Counted from the first letter of the stretch, positions 17,424 to 26,449 are shown. The stretch is DNA of 64,000 nt from JADCCX01 sp031378805 (GCA_031378805.1 JANNEO010000075.1:23894-87893); one strand, 5' to 3'. The notes: generated by a model not told the origin, from the letters alone. Program-made: numbers and translations.

Positions 17424-17561
17424 GACGATTTCCAATTTTCAGATATTCCTGAAAATAGAGGAAATTTTGAAGATGGCAAGAACAGTCTTGTCGCATGGCC
17501 CAGGGTGACTTGGGGGGATATGATGGCCTAATCGAATTCGGTTCACAGCGGCGCACACGCA

Positions 17562-19127
17562 ATGGTTCAGATCGTCTGGTTTAAACGCGATCTTCGATCA
17601 GTGGATCACAAGCCGCTGATTGAAGCGAGCGTGGCAGGCGCTGTATTGCCTCTTTACGTGGTCGAACCTGATTATTGGTGCCAACCCGATACCTCGCGGC
17701 GGCAGTGGCTTGCGTTCCGCGCGGCGCTCGAGGAACTCGGTGAGCAGCTTCGTTGCATCGGAGCGCCGCTGATCATCCGCATTGGCCGTGTTCCAGATGT
17801 TCTGGCCGATATCCATCAGCAGCACGGCATCAGCGCGATCCATGCGCATGAAGAAACTGGCAACGGTTTCACCTTCGAACGCGACAAATCTGTCAGGGTG
17901 CTCTGCCGTGACCAAGGCATCTCATTCGTGGAATATAGGCAATTTGGCGTGATGCGTGGGCTGAAGAACCGCAATGACTGGGGCAGGCTGCATTATCACC
18001 AGATGGCCACACCCGTTTTGCCTCAGCCGCAAAGGCTCAATGCGGTAAACGGTGTCGCTTGCGAGCCACTGCCGACATCTGATGCACTCGACCTGCCGCC
18101 AGATGGTTGCGATGCACCTCAGGCTGGAACGAGAGCTCAAGCTTTGCATCTTCTCGACAGTTTCTTTGCCGGACGCGGCGCTGACTATCGAAAAGCCATG
18201 TCGAGCCCTCTGACCGGAGAACATGCCTGTTCGCGCCTGTCCGTGCCACTCTCGACCGGAGCCATCTCGATCCGGGAAATTTTGCGGCGCTGTTATGAGG
18301 AACGTCAGCGTATGGCCAAACTTCCCTTGCCGGTCCGGCCTGTACCCTTGACCGCCATCGATAGCCTCGTTGCCCGTCTGCACTGGCATTGCCATTTCAT
18401 CCAGAAGCTTGAAAGCGAACCGGCGCTGGAATGGCGATCCCAGCACCCGCTGCATCAAGCGAACCGCTCGGCAACACATGCTGCTGATCCCGTTCTTGAA
18501 GCCTGGGCCACCGGCAAAACGGGGTTTCCGTTTGTCGATGCCTGCATGCGCTCCCTGATCGCGTCTGGCTGGCTCAACTTCCGGATGCGGGCCATGGTTC
18601 AGGCCTTCGCCAGCTATCATCTGGCGCTGGACTGGCGCGCCTCCGGCTTGCGCCTCGCCTGTCTCTTCACGGATTATGAGCCAGGCATTCACTGGCCGCA
18701 GGTGCAGATGCAATCGGGCCAGACCGGTATCAACACCCCGCGCATTTACAATCCGGTGAAGCAAGGTCTCGATCAGGATCCAGAAGGGATATTTACGCTG
18801 CGCTGGGTGCCCGAGCTTGCCCGCGTTCCGCTGGCCTTCCTGCAGGAGCCCTGGCGCATGGACGAGGGTATGCTCTCCCGTGCGGGTCTGACACTGGGAT
18901 CAGACTATCCAAGGCGTATCGTCGATCATGAGATCGCGGCCCGCGATGCACGCGCACGCTTGACCGAGATCCGCCAGCAGCCGGGCTATCGCAACGAGGC
19001 AAGGCAGGTCTATGATCGGCATGGCAGCCGCAAGCGCACACTCGCCAATGACAATCCGGCGAAAAAAATGGCGGTCAGGCTTGGCCGTGGCAAAGCCGAA
19101 ACTACGCAACTGCTACTGGATTTTTGA
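17562..19127 (+). CDS. Cryptochrome/photolyase family protein
   Basis: The protein has 521 residues. The N-terminal antenna domain is a Rossmann fold (VQIVWFKRDLRSVDHKPL, LPLYVVEPDYW). The C-terminal helical domain binds FAD (TGFPFVDACMRSLIASGWLN, FRMRAMVQAFASYHLALDWR, DYEPGIHWPQVQMQSGQTGI and YNPVKQGLDQDPEGIFTLRW). Such enzymes use blue light to repair pyrimidine dimers or (6-4) photoproducts, or serve as photoreceptors; which one cannot be decided by eye. It is transcribed divergently from the cyd operon and ends where the accessory region begins. Confidence 0.92.
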   Translation: MVQIVWFKRDLRSVDHKPLIEASVAGAVLPLYVVEPDYWCQPDTSRRQWLAFRAALEELGEQLRCIGAPLIIRIGRVPDVLADIHQQHGISAIHAHEETGNGFTFERDKSVRVLCRDQGISFVEYRQFGVMRGLKNRNDWGRLHYHQMATPVLPQPQRLNAVNGVACEPLPTSDALDLPPDGCDAPQAGTRAQALHLLDSFFAGRGADYRKAMSSPLTGEHACSRLSVPLSTGAISIREILRRCYEERQRMAKLPLPVRPVPLTAIDSLVARLHWHCHFIQKLESEPALEWRSQHPLHQANRSATHAADPVLEAWATGKTGFPFVDACMRSLIASGWLNFRMRAMVQAFASYHLALDWRASGLRLACLFTDYEPGIHWPQVQMQSGQTGINTPRIYNPVKQGLDQDPEGIFTLRWVPELARVPLAFLQEPWRMDEGMLSRAGLTLGSDYPRRIVDHEIAARDARARLTEIRQQPGYRNEARQVYDRHGSRKRTLANDNPAKKMAVRLGRGKAETTQLLLDF

Positions 19128-19128
19128 G

Positions 19129-19241
19129 GATGAAGCCATCGGCGTGATGATGGTCATCATCGTTATCGGATTTCTGGCCGACCGCGTCATATTCAGTCCA
19201 TGGGAGCGGTTCCTGCACCAGAGATGGGGGCCAACTCCGGC
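19129..19241 (+). pseudogene. C-terminal fragment of an ABC permease (NrtB/TauC/SsuC type)
   Basis: Right after the photolyase stop codon one frame encodes GVMMVIIVIGFLADRV followed by IFSPWERFLHQRWG. This pattern of a last membrane helix, an Asp-Arg pair and a basic Trp-Gly end is typical of the C-terminus of nitrate/taurine/sulfonate ABC permeases. Nothing of the rest of a permease, nor a binding-protein-dependent ATPase, remains nearby. It is probably the scar of a deletion at the border of the accessory block. It could instead be chance, as only about 35 residues match. Confidence 0.5.
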
Positions 19242-19644
19242 GGGTGATTGTGGGGTCGACTTGCGCCAATAGCTGAGGTTGATGGTCCATCCAGAAAACT
19301 GCCACAATTGACATTGCACTCGATTGGCAGGCGCAGAACAGCGCCGAGGATCAGAATCGTCTCGATGGCCATGTTGGAAAACCGTCACTGAGCGCACGGC
19401 GCCGTCCTGCACTTTGCCTGCCAACAAACAGTCGCAACCTCAGACAACCATACCCAGATATCGTCACGCCGACCCAACCCATAATCGAAGGGTGGCCAGC
19501 TCTCAACGCCATACCGCGCTATCAGAACATGACGACGCTTCGGCTTTGTGGAAATTGAATAGCAAGCGGGAACTCGGAACAATTGCAACGACACAATTAC
19601 ATCCGCGAATGACTATCCAAGCGCCACGGCTCAAATGTGCCAGA
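19242..19644. other. Intergenic stretch without recognisable gene
   Basis: About 400 bases between the permease fragment and the end of the RTX gene. Short open frames exist but none has a recognisable product or a convincing ribosome-binding site, and no clear terminator is seen. Given the remnant at its left end it is probably decayed DNA. Confidence 0.5.
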
Positions 19645-21561
19645 TCATCCGAAGATGATCTGATCCGAAAGCTGTGCGACAGAGAAATTATTGATGATTA
19701 TGCTGCCGAGTGTGCCGTTGACGGAGATCAATACGTTTCCGTTGATGTCCAACATGGTGAGCTGAGACGCCGTCAGGCCTTCGAAACGAAGACTATCCTG
19801 ACCATTGCCGCCACCTTCGGAAAAATCGCTGATCGTATCGATGCTGCTTGTCTGAGTGCTGAAATCGCCGCTTCTGAAAACAAAGGTGTCGTTCCCGGTT
19901 CCTCCGAAGAGCGTGTCGGAGCCAAACTCGCCCATGATCTGGTCATCACCGGCACCGCCATCCATCAGATCGTCGCCGAGCGAGTCCCGCAAATTGTCCG
20001 CGCCGCCACCGCCGAGGATGGTATCATTGCCTAAAAAGCCATTCAGGCTGTCATTGCCATCTAGCCCGAGGAGAATGTCGGAGACAGTGCTGCCGGTGAT
20101 CGTATCATTGAAGCCCGAACCGATCACCCGTTCGATGCTGGAGAAGATAGGGCCGGAGTAGCTCCCGCTACCGGGATAGAAAGTAACACTGATGCCAACA
20201 GATGACCCGCTGAAGTCAAGCGTATCAAATCCCACTCCGCCATCGAAAAAATTCCGCGAGAAGAGGCTTATCGAGGCTAAATACTCACGGCTGCCGATAA
20301 ATACGTCGTCCCCATCGTTACCGTACAAGCTATCCGCACCAACTCCGGCAATCAGCGTATCATTTCCAGCCCCGCCAAAGATGGTGTCATTTCCTTCATT
20401 GCCATTGAGCAAATCATCGCCGTCACCGCCTCCGAGCTGGTCATTGCCTGCGCCGCCGGATAGTACATCATTGCCGAGTTCGCCGAAGACGGCATCAGCG
20501 CCCGCGCCGCCGAGAATGGTATCATTGCCGGTCTGACCGTTCAGATAGTCATCGCCATCTTCACCGGCGAGGGAGTCATTGCTGCCGCCCCCGGTCAATC
20601 TGTCATTTCCGGCACCGCCCAGTAATGTGTCGTTGCCGTCCGCTCCATCAATGGTATCATCACCAAGCTCGCCACGAAGAGTGTTGGCCGCCGCATCACC
20701 CCAGATTTCATCGTTGAAGCTGGAGCCGATGACGCCTTCAATGCTCGTGAAGCGATCACCCAGGGCAGCCCCCGCATTGAGAGCAGAATTGCTCAATCGA
20801 ATTGTGATGGCCGATTCTCCAGAGTAGTCGACGTAGTCGAACCCGGTACCGCCGTTGATCACATCGGCATCCAGGCCACCATTCAAGGTATCGCTGCCTG
20901 CGCCACCATTCAGTGTGTCAACGCCGTTGCCTCCGCCAAGAATGTCGTCGCCTGCCCCACCCCTAAGCAAATCGTTGCCGAGTTCGCCGAAGAGTGCATC
21001 ATTTCCATTGCCACCATCCAGCGTATCGTTGCCGGTCTGGCCGTTCAGGTTGTCGTCATTCTCACCGCCCGAAAGGGAATCGTTACCGCCGCCGCCAATC
21101 AGCGTATCGTTACCGCTCTCGCCAAAGAGCTTGTCACTGCCATCACCACCGTCAATCTGATCATTGCCCGCCTGGCCATTCAACCAGTCATTTCCAGCTC
21201 CGCCAAACACGGTGTCATTTCCAGCGCCAGCCACAATGTTGTCAGCTGCGGCTGTTCCGACAATGCTGTCGTCGCCACTGAAAAAACTGATGGTTGAGAA
21301 GCCGCCGATCAGGCTGGACAGGGGCGTGTTGATGCTGGAGATCGATATGAGGCCGCCACGTTGATCATCGATCTGCAGGGTCTCCACAGCACCTGAGAAC
21401 ACGCCAGCGCTGGAAATAGCAAGATTGCTTCCCAAGACAGAGACGTATCGTCCATCAGATGTCAGCCACGTCGCCGTCGTCACGGTGATATTGAGCAGCT
21501 GTGCAAGCCGGGGAGCGACGATATCGTTGCGTTGAGCCCAACCAATTGTTGCTTTCGCCAT
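19645..21561 (-). CDS. RTX-type calcium-binding secreted protein
   Basis: The protein has 638 residues and starts MAKATIGWAQRNDIVAPRLA. After about 100 residues without known motif, most of the chain is glycine/aspartate-rich nonapeptide repeats (GGAGNDTLNGG-like), broken by three non-repeat segments of about 40 residues that each contain FNDEI or FNDTI. Such repeats form calcium-filled parallel beta-rolls outside the cell. The C-terminal part (DTFVFRSGDFS, DTISDFSEGG, ending SVAQLSDQIIFG) resembles the uncleaved type I secretion signal. No enzymatic domain is recognised and no type I secretion genes are nearby. Codon use is more AT-rich than its neighbours, suggesting transfer. Confidence 0.9.
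   Translation of the reverse strand: MAKATIGWAQRNDIVAPRLAQLLNITVTTATWLTSDGRYVSVLGSNLAISSAGVFSGAVETLQIDDQRGGLISISSINTPLSSLIGGFSTISFFSGDDSIVGTAAADNIVAGAGNDTVFGGAGNDWLNGQAGNDQIDGGDGSDKLFGESGNDTLIGGGGNDSLSGGENDDNLNGQTGNDTLDGGNGNDALFGELGNDLLRGGAGDDILGGGNGVDTLNGGAGSDTLNGGLDADVINGGTGFDYVDYSGESAITIRLSNSALNAGAALGDRFTSIEGVIGSSFNDEIWGDAAANTLRGELGDDTIDGADGNDTLLGGAGNDRLTGGGSNDSLAGEDGDDYLNGQTGNDTILGGAGADAVFGELGNDVLSGGAGNDQLGGGDGDDLLNGNEGNDTIFGGAGNDTLIAGVGADSLYGNDGDDVFIGSREYLASISLFSRNFFDGGVGFDTLDFSGSSVGISVTFYPGSGSYSGPIFSSIERVIGSGFNDTITGSTVSDILLGLDGNDSLNGFLGNDTILGGGGADNLRDSLGDDLMDGGAGDDQIMGEFGSDTLFGGTGNDTFVFRSGDFSTQTSSIDTISDFSEGGGNGQDSLRFEGLTASQLTMLDINGNVLISVNGTLGSIIINNFSVAQLSDQIIFG
19700..21280 (-). repeat. 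RTX nonapeptide repeat-coding region
   Basis: Tandem, diverged copies of a unit encoding GGxGxDxUx (U is a large hydrophobic residue) fill most of the RTX gene. On the plus strand this appears as recurring ATCATTGCC- and TCCGCCAAA-like words. The repetition is coding and comes from the protein fold; it is not a CRISPR array. Confidence 0.85.
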
Positions 21562-21882
21562 GCGTCCATCTCCTGATATTAATTTAAGAAATGGATAATT
21601 ATAATTCTGTAATTTTCAATCTAACCTTTAAGTCATTGTTAATTTCAAAGGAGTTGCAGACCATGAATCATTGAACAGAAATTTATTGCCAATTGGCTTC
21701 GCGGTCCGCAATGCGCCAGTTCCAGCCGTTCCGGTTTCGCGATGAGACATACGATTGCGGACGTTGCCCAGAGTGAGCAATCCGATGGTTAGGTGCTCAG
21801 TCCGACAAAGGAACGCCACCACCATCGCCATGCTGATCTTGAAGCGCCCCACGGGCCTGTTGGCGGAAATCTAATGGTCGTC
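21562..21882. other. Intergenic stretch upstream of the RTX gene
   Basis: About 320 bases between the RTX start and the end of the hydroxyisourate hydrolase gene. The first ~80 bases next to the RTX start are strongly AT-rich and probably hold its promoter. The rest has a 74-residue open frame on the minus strand that I cannot assign and do not call. Confidence 0.5.
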
Positions 21883-22245
21883 TCAAGCACCGCGGTAAAT
21901 TGAATAGCCATGCGGCGTGAACTTCAGTGGCAAGTGCACGTGCTGGGCCGCATCGCGCACCACGAAACGGAACGGCGCGATGTCGATGAAGGGCTCCGCC
22001 ACGCCCTGTGACCGGCAATAGTCGCCGATGTGGAAGCGCACTTCGTAGGTGCCCGCGCCGGTGCCGACGCCTTGCGCGCAGGGGTTGTCGAGCACGCCGT
22101 TCGGGCCGATGATTCCATCAGCAACGAGTCGCTCGTCCACTCCTTGCGATAGCAATCCAAGCTCATGCAGGGTGACGCGCATACCGTCGGCGGTGCGCCC
22201 CTGCGCGACATCGACGGCATGAATCGAAATGCCTCCGGCAGCCAT
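21883..22245 (-). CDS. 5-hydroxyisourate hydrolase (transthyretin-related)
   Basis: The protein has 120 residues with the three family signatures: ISIHAVDVAQGRTADGMRV at the N-terminus, an internal EVRFHIGDYC and the C-terminal HVHLPLKFTPHGYSIYRGA (the YRGS-like end). It hydrolyses 5-hydroxyisourate to OHCU in urate breakdown; the N-terminal His, the central Arg of FRFVV and the C-terminal His fit the active site. The start at 22245 has no signal peptide, so it is cytoplasmic. No urate oxidase, OHCU decarboxylase or allantoinase is nearby. The adjacent transporter and BMP genes could be linked to purine or ureide uptake, but that is only a guess. Confidence 0.92.
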   Translation of the reverse strand: MAAGGISIHAVDVAQGRTADGMRVTLHELGLLSQGVDERLVADGIIGPNGVLDNPCAQGVGTGAGTYEVRFHIGDYCRSQGVAEPFIDIAPFRFVVRDAAQHVHLPLKFTPHGYSIYRGA

Positions 22246-22356
22246 GGTTCGGGTTCCTTGTTCTGGGGTAACGATGCTTGAACCAATCGTGGGAGATTGC
22301 AATGCCGCCTTACCTTTCAAGAGCCAGACCATGCTGACCGAGTAATGACACCCAGT

Positions 22357-23346
22357 TCATGCCTGGTGCGCAAACAGTGGTGCGGGCCGCGCGAGACGTG
22401 TCTCCCGGTCGGCGGCCGACGGCAGGAAGGACCGGTCGAACACGGCGTCCTGCCGGGGGACCGTGGGCAATTCCTTGGTGCGGGCAATCAAGCCTATCGC
22501 GCGGTCAAGGCGCGCGGGTTCGATATCGCCGATACCTAGCGTTGCGCCCGACGGATGCGCCATTTCCATGGCCAGCGTGCCGACCAGTCGGGCGTGATTG
22601 GCCGCGACATCAATGTCGGGCGAGCGTTTGCGCACCGCCGCGATCGCCGCCGCGGGATCGTCGATGGCAGCGGTCAGACCTTTGTTGACGGCGCGCACGA
22701 AGCCGACCGCTGCCTGCGGGTTATCCCGCAGCAGGGCGCGGCTTGCAATCACGGCCGCGCCGCACAGGTCGGGCGCGTGCGTCCGCCACTCGAGATGGCG
22801 CAATCGAGCCGGGTCGATGCTGGCCTCGATGGCGGCGGATGCCAGCGTGTTGACGAAGCCGAACAGTCCGTCGAATTCGCCCGACAGCACCCTTGGCAGC
22901 AGCTGGCTGTGGTGCGTGGCGTTTACCTCGATCCTCATCGCGCCGACGTCGATGCCGGTCGCGCCCGCGAATTCCGGCAGCATCCGCCATGCGGCGTCGC
23001 CTGGGTGGGTCAGCAGTCGTCGGCCAGGCAGATCGGCGGGCGTGCGCACGGGCCCATCGGCGGCGACGGCAATGGTGTAGGGCGACCAGTTGTGCATGAT
23101 GTAGATCGCAACCGGCGCAGCCGCTGGTTCTCGCCCCGCCAACTCGATCAACGCGTTCAGGTCGCCGTAACCGATGTCGTAGGCTCCGCTCGCCACCTTG
23201 GGCACCGCATTCGCCAGCGTGTCGCCCTGGGTGAAGGCGACGGTCAGGCCCTCCTCTGCGAAATAGCCCAGGTCGTCGGCCAGGAAGAACCACGCCTGTG
23301 GACCCGAGTAGAAGGTGTTGAGGATCATCCTGATCGGCGTGGGCAT
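22357..23346 (-). CDS. NMT1/THI5-type ABC binding protein, copy 1 (no signal peptide)
   Basis: The protein has 329 residues. It shares with two paralogues in this window the stretches NTFYSGPQAW, YDIGYGDLNALIEL, AADGPVRTP, SGEFDGLFGFVNTL, IGDIEPARL and FDRSFLPSA. The fold is that of NitT/TauT-type periplasmic binding proteins for small organic molecules. The only sensible start, at 23346, gives MPTPIRMILNTFYS, with no signal peptide, unlike the other two copies. Upstream in-frame sequence lies within the tctA gene. It follows tctA by 8 bases and is the last gene of that operon. A cytoplasmic binding or enzyme role is possible. Confidence 0.82.
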   Translation of the reverse strand: MPTPIRMILNTFYSGPQAWFFLADDLGYFAEEGLTVAFTQGDTLANAVPKVASGAYDIGYGDLNALIELAGREPAAAPVAIYIMHNWSPYTIAVAADGPVRTPADLPGRRLLTHPGDAAWRMLPEFAGATGIDVGAMRIEVNATHHSQLLPRVLSGEFDGLFGFVNTLASAAIEASIDPARLRHLEWRTHAPDLCGAAVIASRALLRDNPQAAVGFVRAVNKGLTAAIDDPAAAIAAVRKRSPDIDVAANHARLVGTLAMEMAHPSGATLGIGDIEPARLDRAIGLIARTKELPTVPRQDAVFDRSFLPSAADRETRLARPAPLFAHQA

Positions 23347-23354
23347 GATCGCGG

Positions 23355-24857
23355 TCAATCCTGCGCCAGCGCGGTCTGCCGCGTGCGGCTGAAGGAGGGC
23401 AGGAGCAGCAACGCCAGCAAGGCGGCTGAGCACAGCAGCATGGCGAGGCTGATGGGCCGCTCCCAGAACGGCGCGATGCTCCCGCCAGAGAGCAGCATGG
23501 CGCGCTTGAGGTTCTCCTCCATCATGGGTCCGAGAATGAAGCCGAGGAGCAGCGGTGTCGGCTCGAAGCCCAGCTTGATCATGAGGTAGCCCATGACGCC
23601 GAACACGATGGCCAAGTAGACGTCGAAGGCGGAGTTGTTGATGCTGTAGACTCCGATGCAGCAGAAAAAGAGGATGGTAGGGTAGAGCAGCCGGTAGGGT
23701 GCCTGTAGCAACTTCACCCACAGACCCACCAGCGGCAGGTTGAGCACCAGCAGCAGCAGGTTTCCGATCCACATCGAGGCGATCATACCCCAGAACAGGG
23801 AGGCGTGCTCGGTCATTACCTTGGGGCCCGGTGCGATGCCCTGGATGGTCATGGCACCCGCCATCACCGCCATGATGGCGTTCGAAGGCACACCCAGTGT
23901 CAGCAGCGGGACGAAAGATGTCTGCGCGCCGGCGTTGTTGGCGGATTCGGGCGCCGCGACGCCCTCGACAGCGCCCTTCCCGAACTCCTCTGGGTTCTTC
24001 GAGAGTTTCTTCTCGATGGCGTAAGCCCCGAAGGACGCGAGCAGCGCGCCGCCGCCAGGCAGAACGCCCAGTACCGATCCTATCGCCGTGCCACGCAGCG
24101 TTGGTCCAATGCTGCGGCGCAGCTCCTCGCGGTTGGGAAACAGGTCGCGCAGCGCCACGGCGGCCGGGCGCGCCAACTTCTGTTCGAGGTTGAGGATGAT
24201 TTCGGCGATGCCGAACAGGCCGACCGCGAGCGCCACGAAGTTGATGCCTTCGGCCAGCGACGGGATTCCGAAGGTGAGTCGCGGCACGGGCGAATTGGCG
24301 TCGGGCCCAACCAGGCCCAGATAGATGCCCACGAAGATCATCAGGATCGCCTTGAAGACCGAGCCGCTGGCGAGAATCACGGACGCAATCAACCCCAGCA
24401 GCATGAGCGAGAAGTATTCGACCGGACCGAACTGGAGGGCCAGCGCAGCCATGGCCGGGCCGAACAGCGCGATCAGTACGGTGGCGACGGTGCCCGCGAC
24501 AAAGGATGCAATGGCAGCGATGCTGAGCGCCGCGCCGGCGCGGCCCTTCTGGGCCATGGCATATCCATCAAGCACGGTCGCTACGGACGACGCCTCGCCT
24601 GGCAGCTTGACGAGGATCGCGGTGGTGGAGCCGCCGTACTGCGCGCCGTAGTAGATCCCCGCCAACATGATGAGCGAGGTCGCCGGCGGCAGATGGAAAG
24701 TGATCGGCAGCAGCATCGACATCGTCGCCACGGCACCGATACCGGGCAGCACGCCGATGAGCGTGCCGAGCACTACGCCGACGAAGCAGAAGAAGATGTT
24801 GGTCGGCGTGGCCGCCACGGAGAAGCCGAGTGCGATGTTGGCGGCAAGGTCCATCAT
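23355..24857 (-). CDS. tctA: Tripartite tricarboxylate transporter large membrane subunit
   Basis: The protein has 500 residues and about 12 membrane helices. Family signatures are GVVLGTLIGVLPGIGAVAT, GIYYGAQYGGSTTAILV, LPGEASSVATVLDGY and GVAAPESANNAGAQTSFVPL. TctA is the main permease of the secondary TTT system, driven by proton or sodium gradients and fed by a TctC/Bug binding protein. Two adjacent ATGs (24857, 24854) are possible starts. tctB ends 13 bases upstream, the binding-protein copy 1 follows by 8 bases. The substrate cannot be read; many TTT systems carry carboxylates. Confidence 0.93.
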   Translation of the reverse strand: MMDLAANIALGFSVAATPTNIFFCFVGVVLGTLIGVLPGIGAVATMSMLLPITFHLPPATSLIMLAGIYYGAQYGGSTTAILVKLPGEASSVATVLDGYAMAQKGRAGAALSIAAIASFVAGTVATVLIALFGPAMAALALQFGPVEYFSLMLLGLIASVILASGSVFKAILMIFVGIYLGLVGPDANSPVPRLTFGIPSLAEGINFVALAVGLFGIAEIILNLEQKLARPAAVALRDLFPNREELRRSIGPTLRGTAIGSVLGVLPGGGALLASFGAYAIEKKLSKNPEEFGKGAVEGVAAPESANNAGAQTSFVPLLTLGVPSNAIMAVMAGAMTIQGIAPGPKVMTEHASLFWGMIASMWIGNLLLLVLNLPLVGLWVKLLQAPYRLLYPTILFFCCIGVYSINNSAFDVYLAIVFGVMGYLMIKLGFEPTPLLLGFILGPMMEENLKRAMLLSGGSIAPFWERPISLAMLLCSAALLALLLLPSFSRTRQTALAQD

Positions 24858-24870
24858 GAGCAGGCGTCCA

Positions 24871-25320
24871 TCATCGCGGCCAGATCGGGATCGGCATCTT
24901 GAGGCCGAGTACGAAGACGAGCACTGCGCACAGTGCGATGCCGCCAGCCAAAAGGATCGTCTCGCGCCAACGGGACTCCGAGCTCGCAAGACTGGCAATG
25001 AGGGTCGAACTCACCACCGCAACGACCATACCCAACTGGTCAACGGTCGCGGCAAAGGCTGCAATCGACAGCGAGATCAGCGCCAGCGGCTTGCCGCGCA
25101 ATTCGGGCATGGCCTCGCCATCCCGCAGGAGCGCCAGCACCGCCAGAGCGAACCCTCCGCCCAGCACCAGCAGCGTGATGAGCCTTGGCAGATATCCCGT
25201 GCCCATCTCGCTGGCCGTTCCAACTTCGGCATTGCCCAGCGCTGCAAGGCCGCCAAGCCCGAGCGCAATCACGAAAGCAGCGGAAAGCATGTCGGAGGAC
25301 CATAGCCGGGACAGCTTCAT
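24871..25320 (-). CDS. tctB: Tripartite tricarboxylate transporter small membrane subunit
   Basis: The protein has 149 residues with four hydrophobic helices and the TctB-type loop GTASEMGTGYLPRLITLLVL. The start at 25320 (MKLSRLWSSD) is preferred over an ATG three codons upstream. It lies between tctC and tctA on the same strand and completes the transporter. The small subunit is required in characterised TTT systems but its exact role is unclear. Confidence 0.88.
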   Translation of the reverse strand: MKLSRLWSSDMLSAAFVIALGLGGLAALGNAEVGTASEMGTGYLPRLITLLVLGGGFALAVLALLRDGEAMPELRGKPLALISLSIAAFAATVDQLGMVVAVVSSTLIASLASSESRWRETILLAGGIALCAVLVFVLGLKMPIPIWPR

Positions 25321-25366
25321 GACCTGCATTCCCTGGCGATTGTTCCCGGGACCATGGCGCGCGCCG

Positions 25367-26347
25367 TCACTTCTCTTGCGCTCCCGCCTCGATAATCAGG
25401 GGGCGCCAGACCTGGATCTGGTCGGCGACGAAGGCGGCGTATTCGGCGCTCGTCATCACCTTGCGCTCGATACCCCAGCCTTGCAGCCGCTCTTGAACGG
25501 CCGGAAGCGCCATGGCGTCCTGGACCGCCTTGTCGATGGCAGCCACCACCGGAGCGGGCATTCCAGCGGGGCCCGAAATACCGAGCCAGTTCTCCAGGAC
25601 GAGATCGATGCCCTGCTCGCGGAAGGTCGGCACATCGGGCGCCTGCGAGATGCGGGACGGCGCCGCGACACCGACGGCCACGGCTTCGCCCGCCTTGATC
25701 ATCGGCACGTTCTGCGCCAGCAGGTCGTAATAGGTCTGCAGCACACCGGCCTTGAAATCCTGAATCGCAGGCGCTGTGCCGCGATAGGGTATATGGATGA
25801 CGTTGATACCAGTACGCCGCTTCAGTGCCTCGCCCAGCACATGGTGGATCGAACCCACCCCGCTCGAGCCATAGCTGATCTTGCCAGGCTCGGCCTTAGC
25901 CTTCGCCACGAAGTCGGCCAGCGTCTTTATCCCCGACGAGGGCTGCACGAACAGCGCCGGTGGTGAGGCCCCGATGTAAGCGACATGGGTGAAGTCCTTC
26001 ACCGTGTCGTAGGGCACCGTCTTGAACTGGGTCGGCGATATCGTGAACGGTGCATTGTTGGCGAGGATCAGCGTGTGGCCGTCAGGTGTTTCCTTCTTGA
26101 CGATGTCTGCCGCCAGAGTTCCGCCGGCCCCCGGGCGGTTGTCGATGATGAATTGCTGGCCAAGTTTCTCCGACATGTACTGACCGAGCAGCCGCGCCAC
26201 GATGTCGCTCGTGCCGCCGGGCGGGAAGGTGACCACAATGCGCACGGGCTTCGTCGGCCACGCGCTCTGCGCCTTCGCGGACGATGTTGCAGCCAGGGCG
26301 GCCAAGCCGCCAGCGATGACGCTGCGGCGGCTAAGTCTAATTATCAT
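25367..26347 (-). CDS. tctC: Tripartite tricarboxylate transporter binding protein (Bug/TctC)
   Basis: The protein has 326 residues. An N-terminal signal (RRSVIAGGLAALAATSSAKA) is followed by the Bug pattern WPTKPVRIVVTFPPGGTSD, GQQFIIDNRPGAGG, LILANNAPFTISP and ISYGSSGVGSIHHVLGE. Bug proteins capture carboxylates, amides or aromatic acids in the periplasm and hand them to TctAB. It is the first gene of a tctC-tctB-tctA operon, 46 bases before tctB. It is divergent from the BMP-family gene, about 100 bases apart, so the two may share control. Confidence 0.92.
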   Translation of the reverse strand: MIIRLSRRSVIAGGLAALAATSSAKAQSAWPTKPVRIVVTFPPGGTSDIVARLLGQYMSEKLGQQFIIDNRPGAGGTLAADIVKKETPDGHTLILANNAPFTISPTQFKTVPYDTVKDFTHVAYIGASPPALFVQPSSGIKTLADFVAKAKAEPGKISYGSSGVGSIHHVLGEALKRRTGINVIHIPYRGTAPAIQDFKAGVLQTYYDLLAQNVPMIKAGEAVAVGVAAPSRISQAPDVPTFREQGIDLVLENWLGISGPAGMPAPVVAAIDKAVQDAMALPAVQERLQGWGIERKVMTSAEYAAFVADQIQVWRPLIIEAGAQEK

Positions 26348-26449
26348 GATTATTCTCCTTCGGACGCGTATGTGACATTATTGATCGCCTTGCGAGTTAG
26401 CAATTGTAATGCCAGTCTCGAATCGTAAGCCAACATCAGAAGAGATATA

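Noticed and set aside
20192..20827. Plus-strand open frames rich in Ser and Pro
   Set aside because: They are the reverse reading of the RTX repeat codons, not a separate proline-rich protein.
19700..21280. Regular short repeats that could suggest a CRISPR array
   Set aside because: The units are diverged, in frame, and encode Gly/Asp nonapeptides of an RTX protein; there are no constant repeats with unique spacers and no cas genes.
21628..21852. A 74-residue open frame between the RTX and hydroxyisourate hydrolase genes
   Set aside because: There is no ribosome-binding site or known motif, and the composition is not convincing for a protein.
23347..23772. Possible N-terminal extension of binding-protein copy 1
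   Set aside because: The extra in-frame residues overlap tctA on the same strand, are rich in Arg, His and Ala, and look like out-of-frame tctA; they give no signal peptide.
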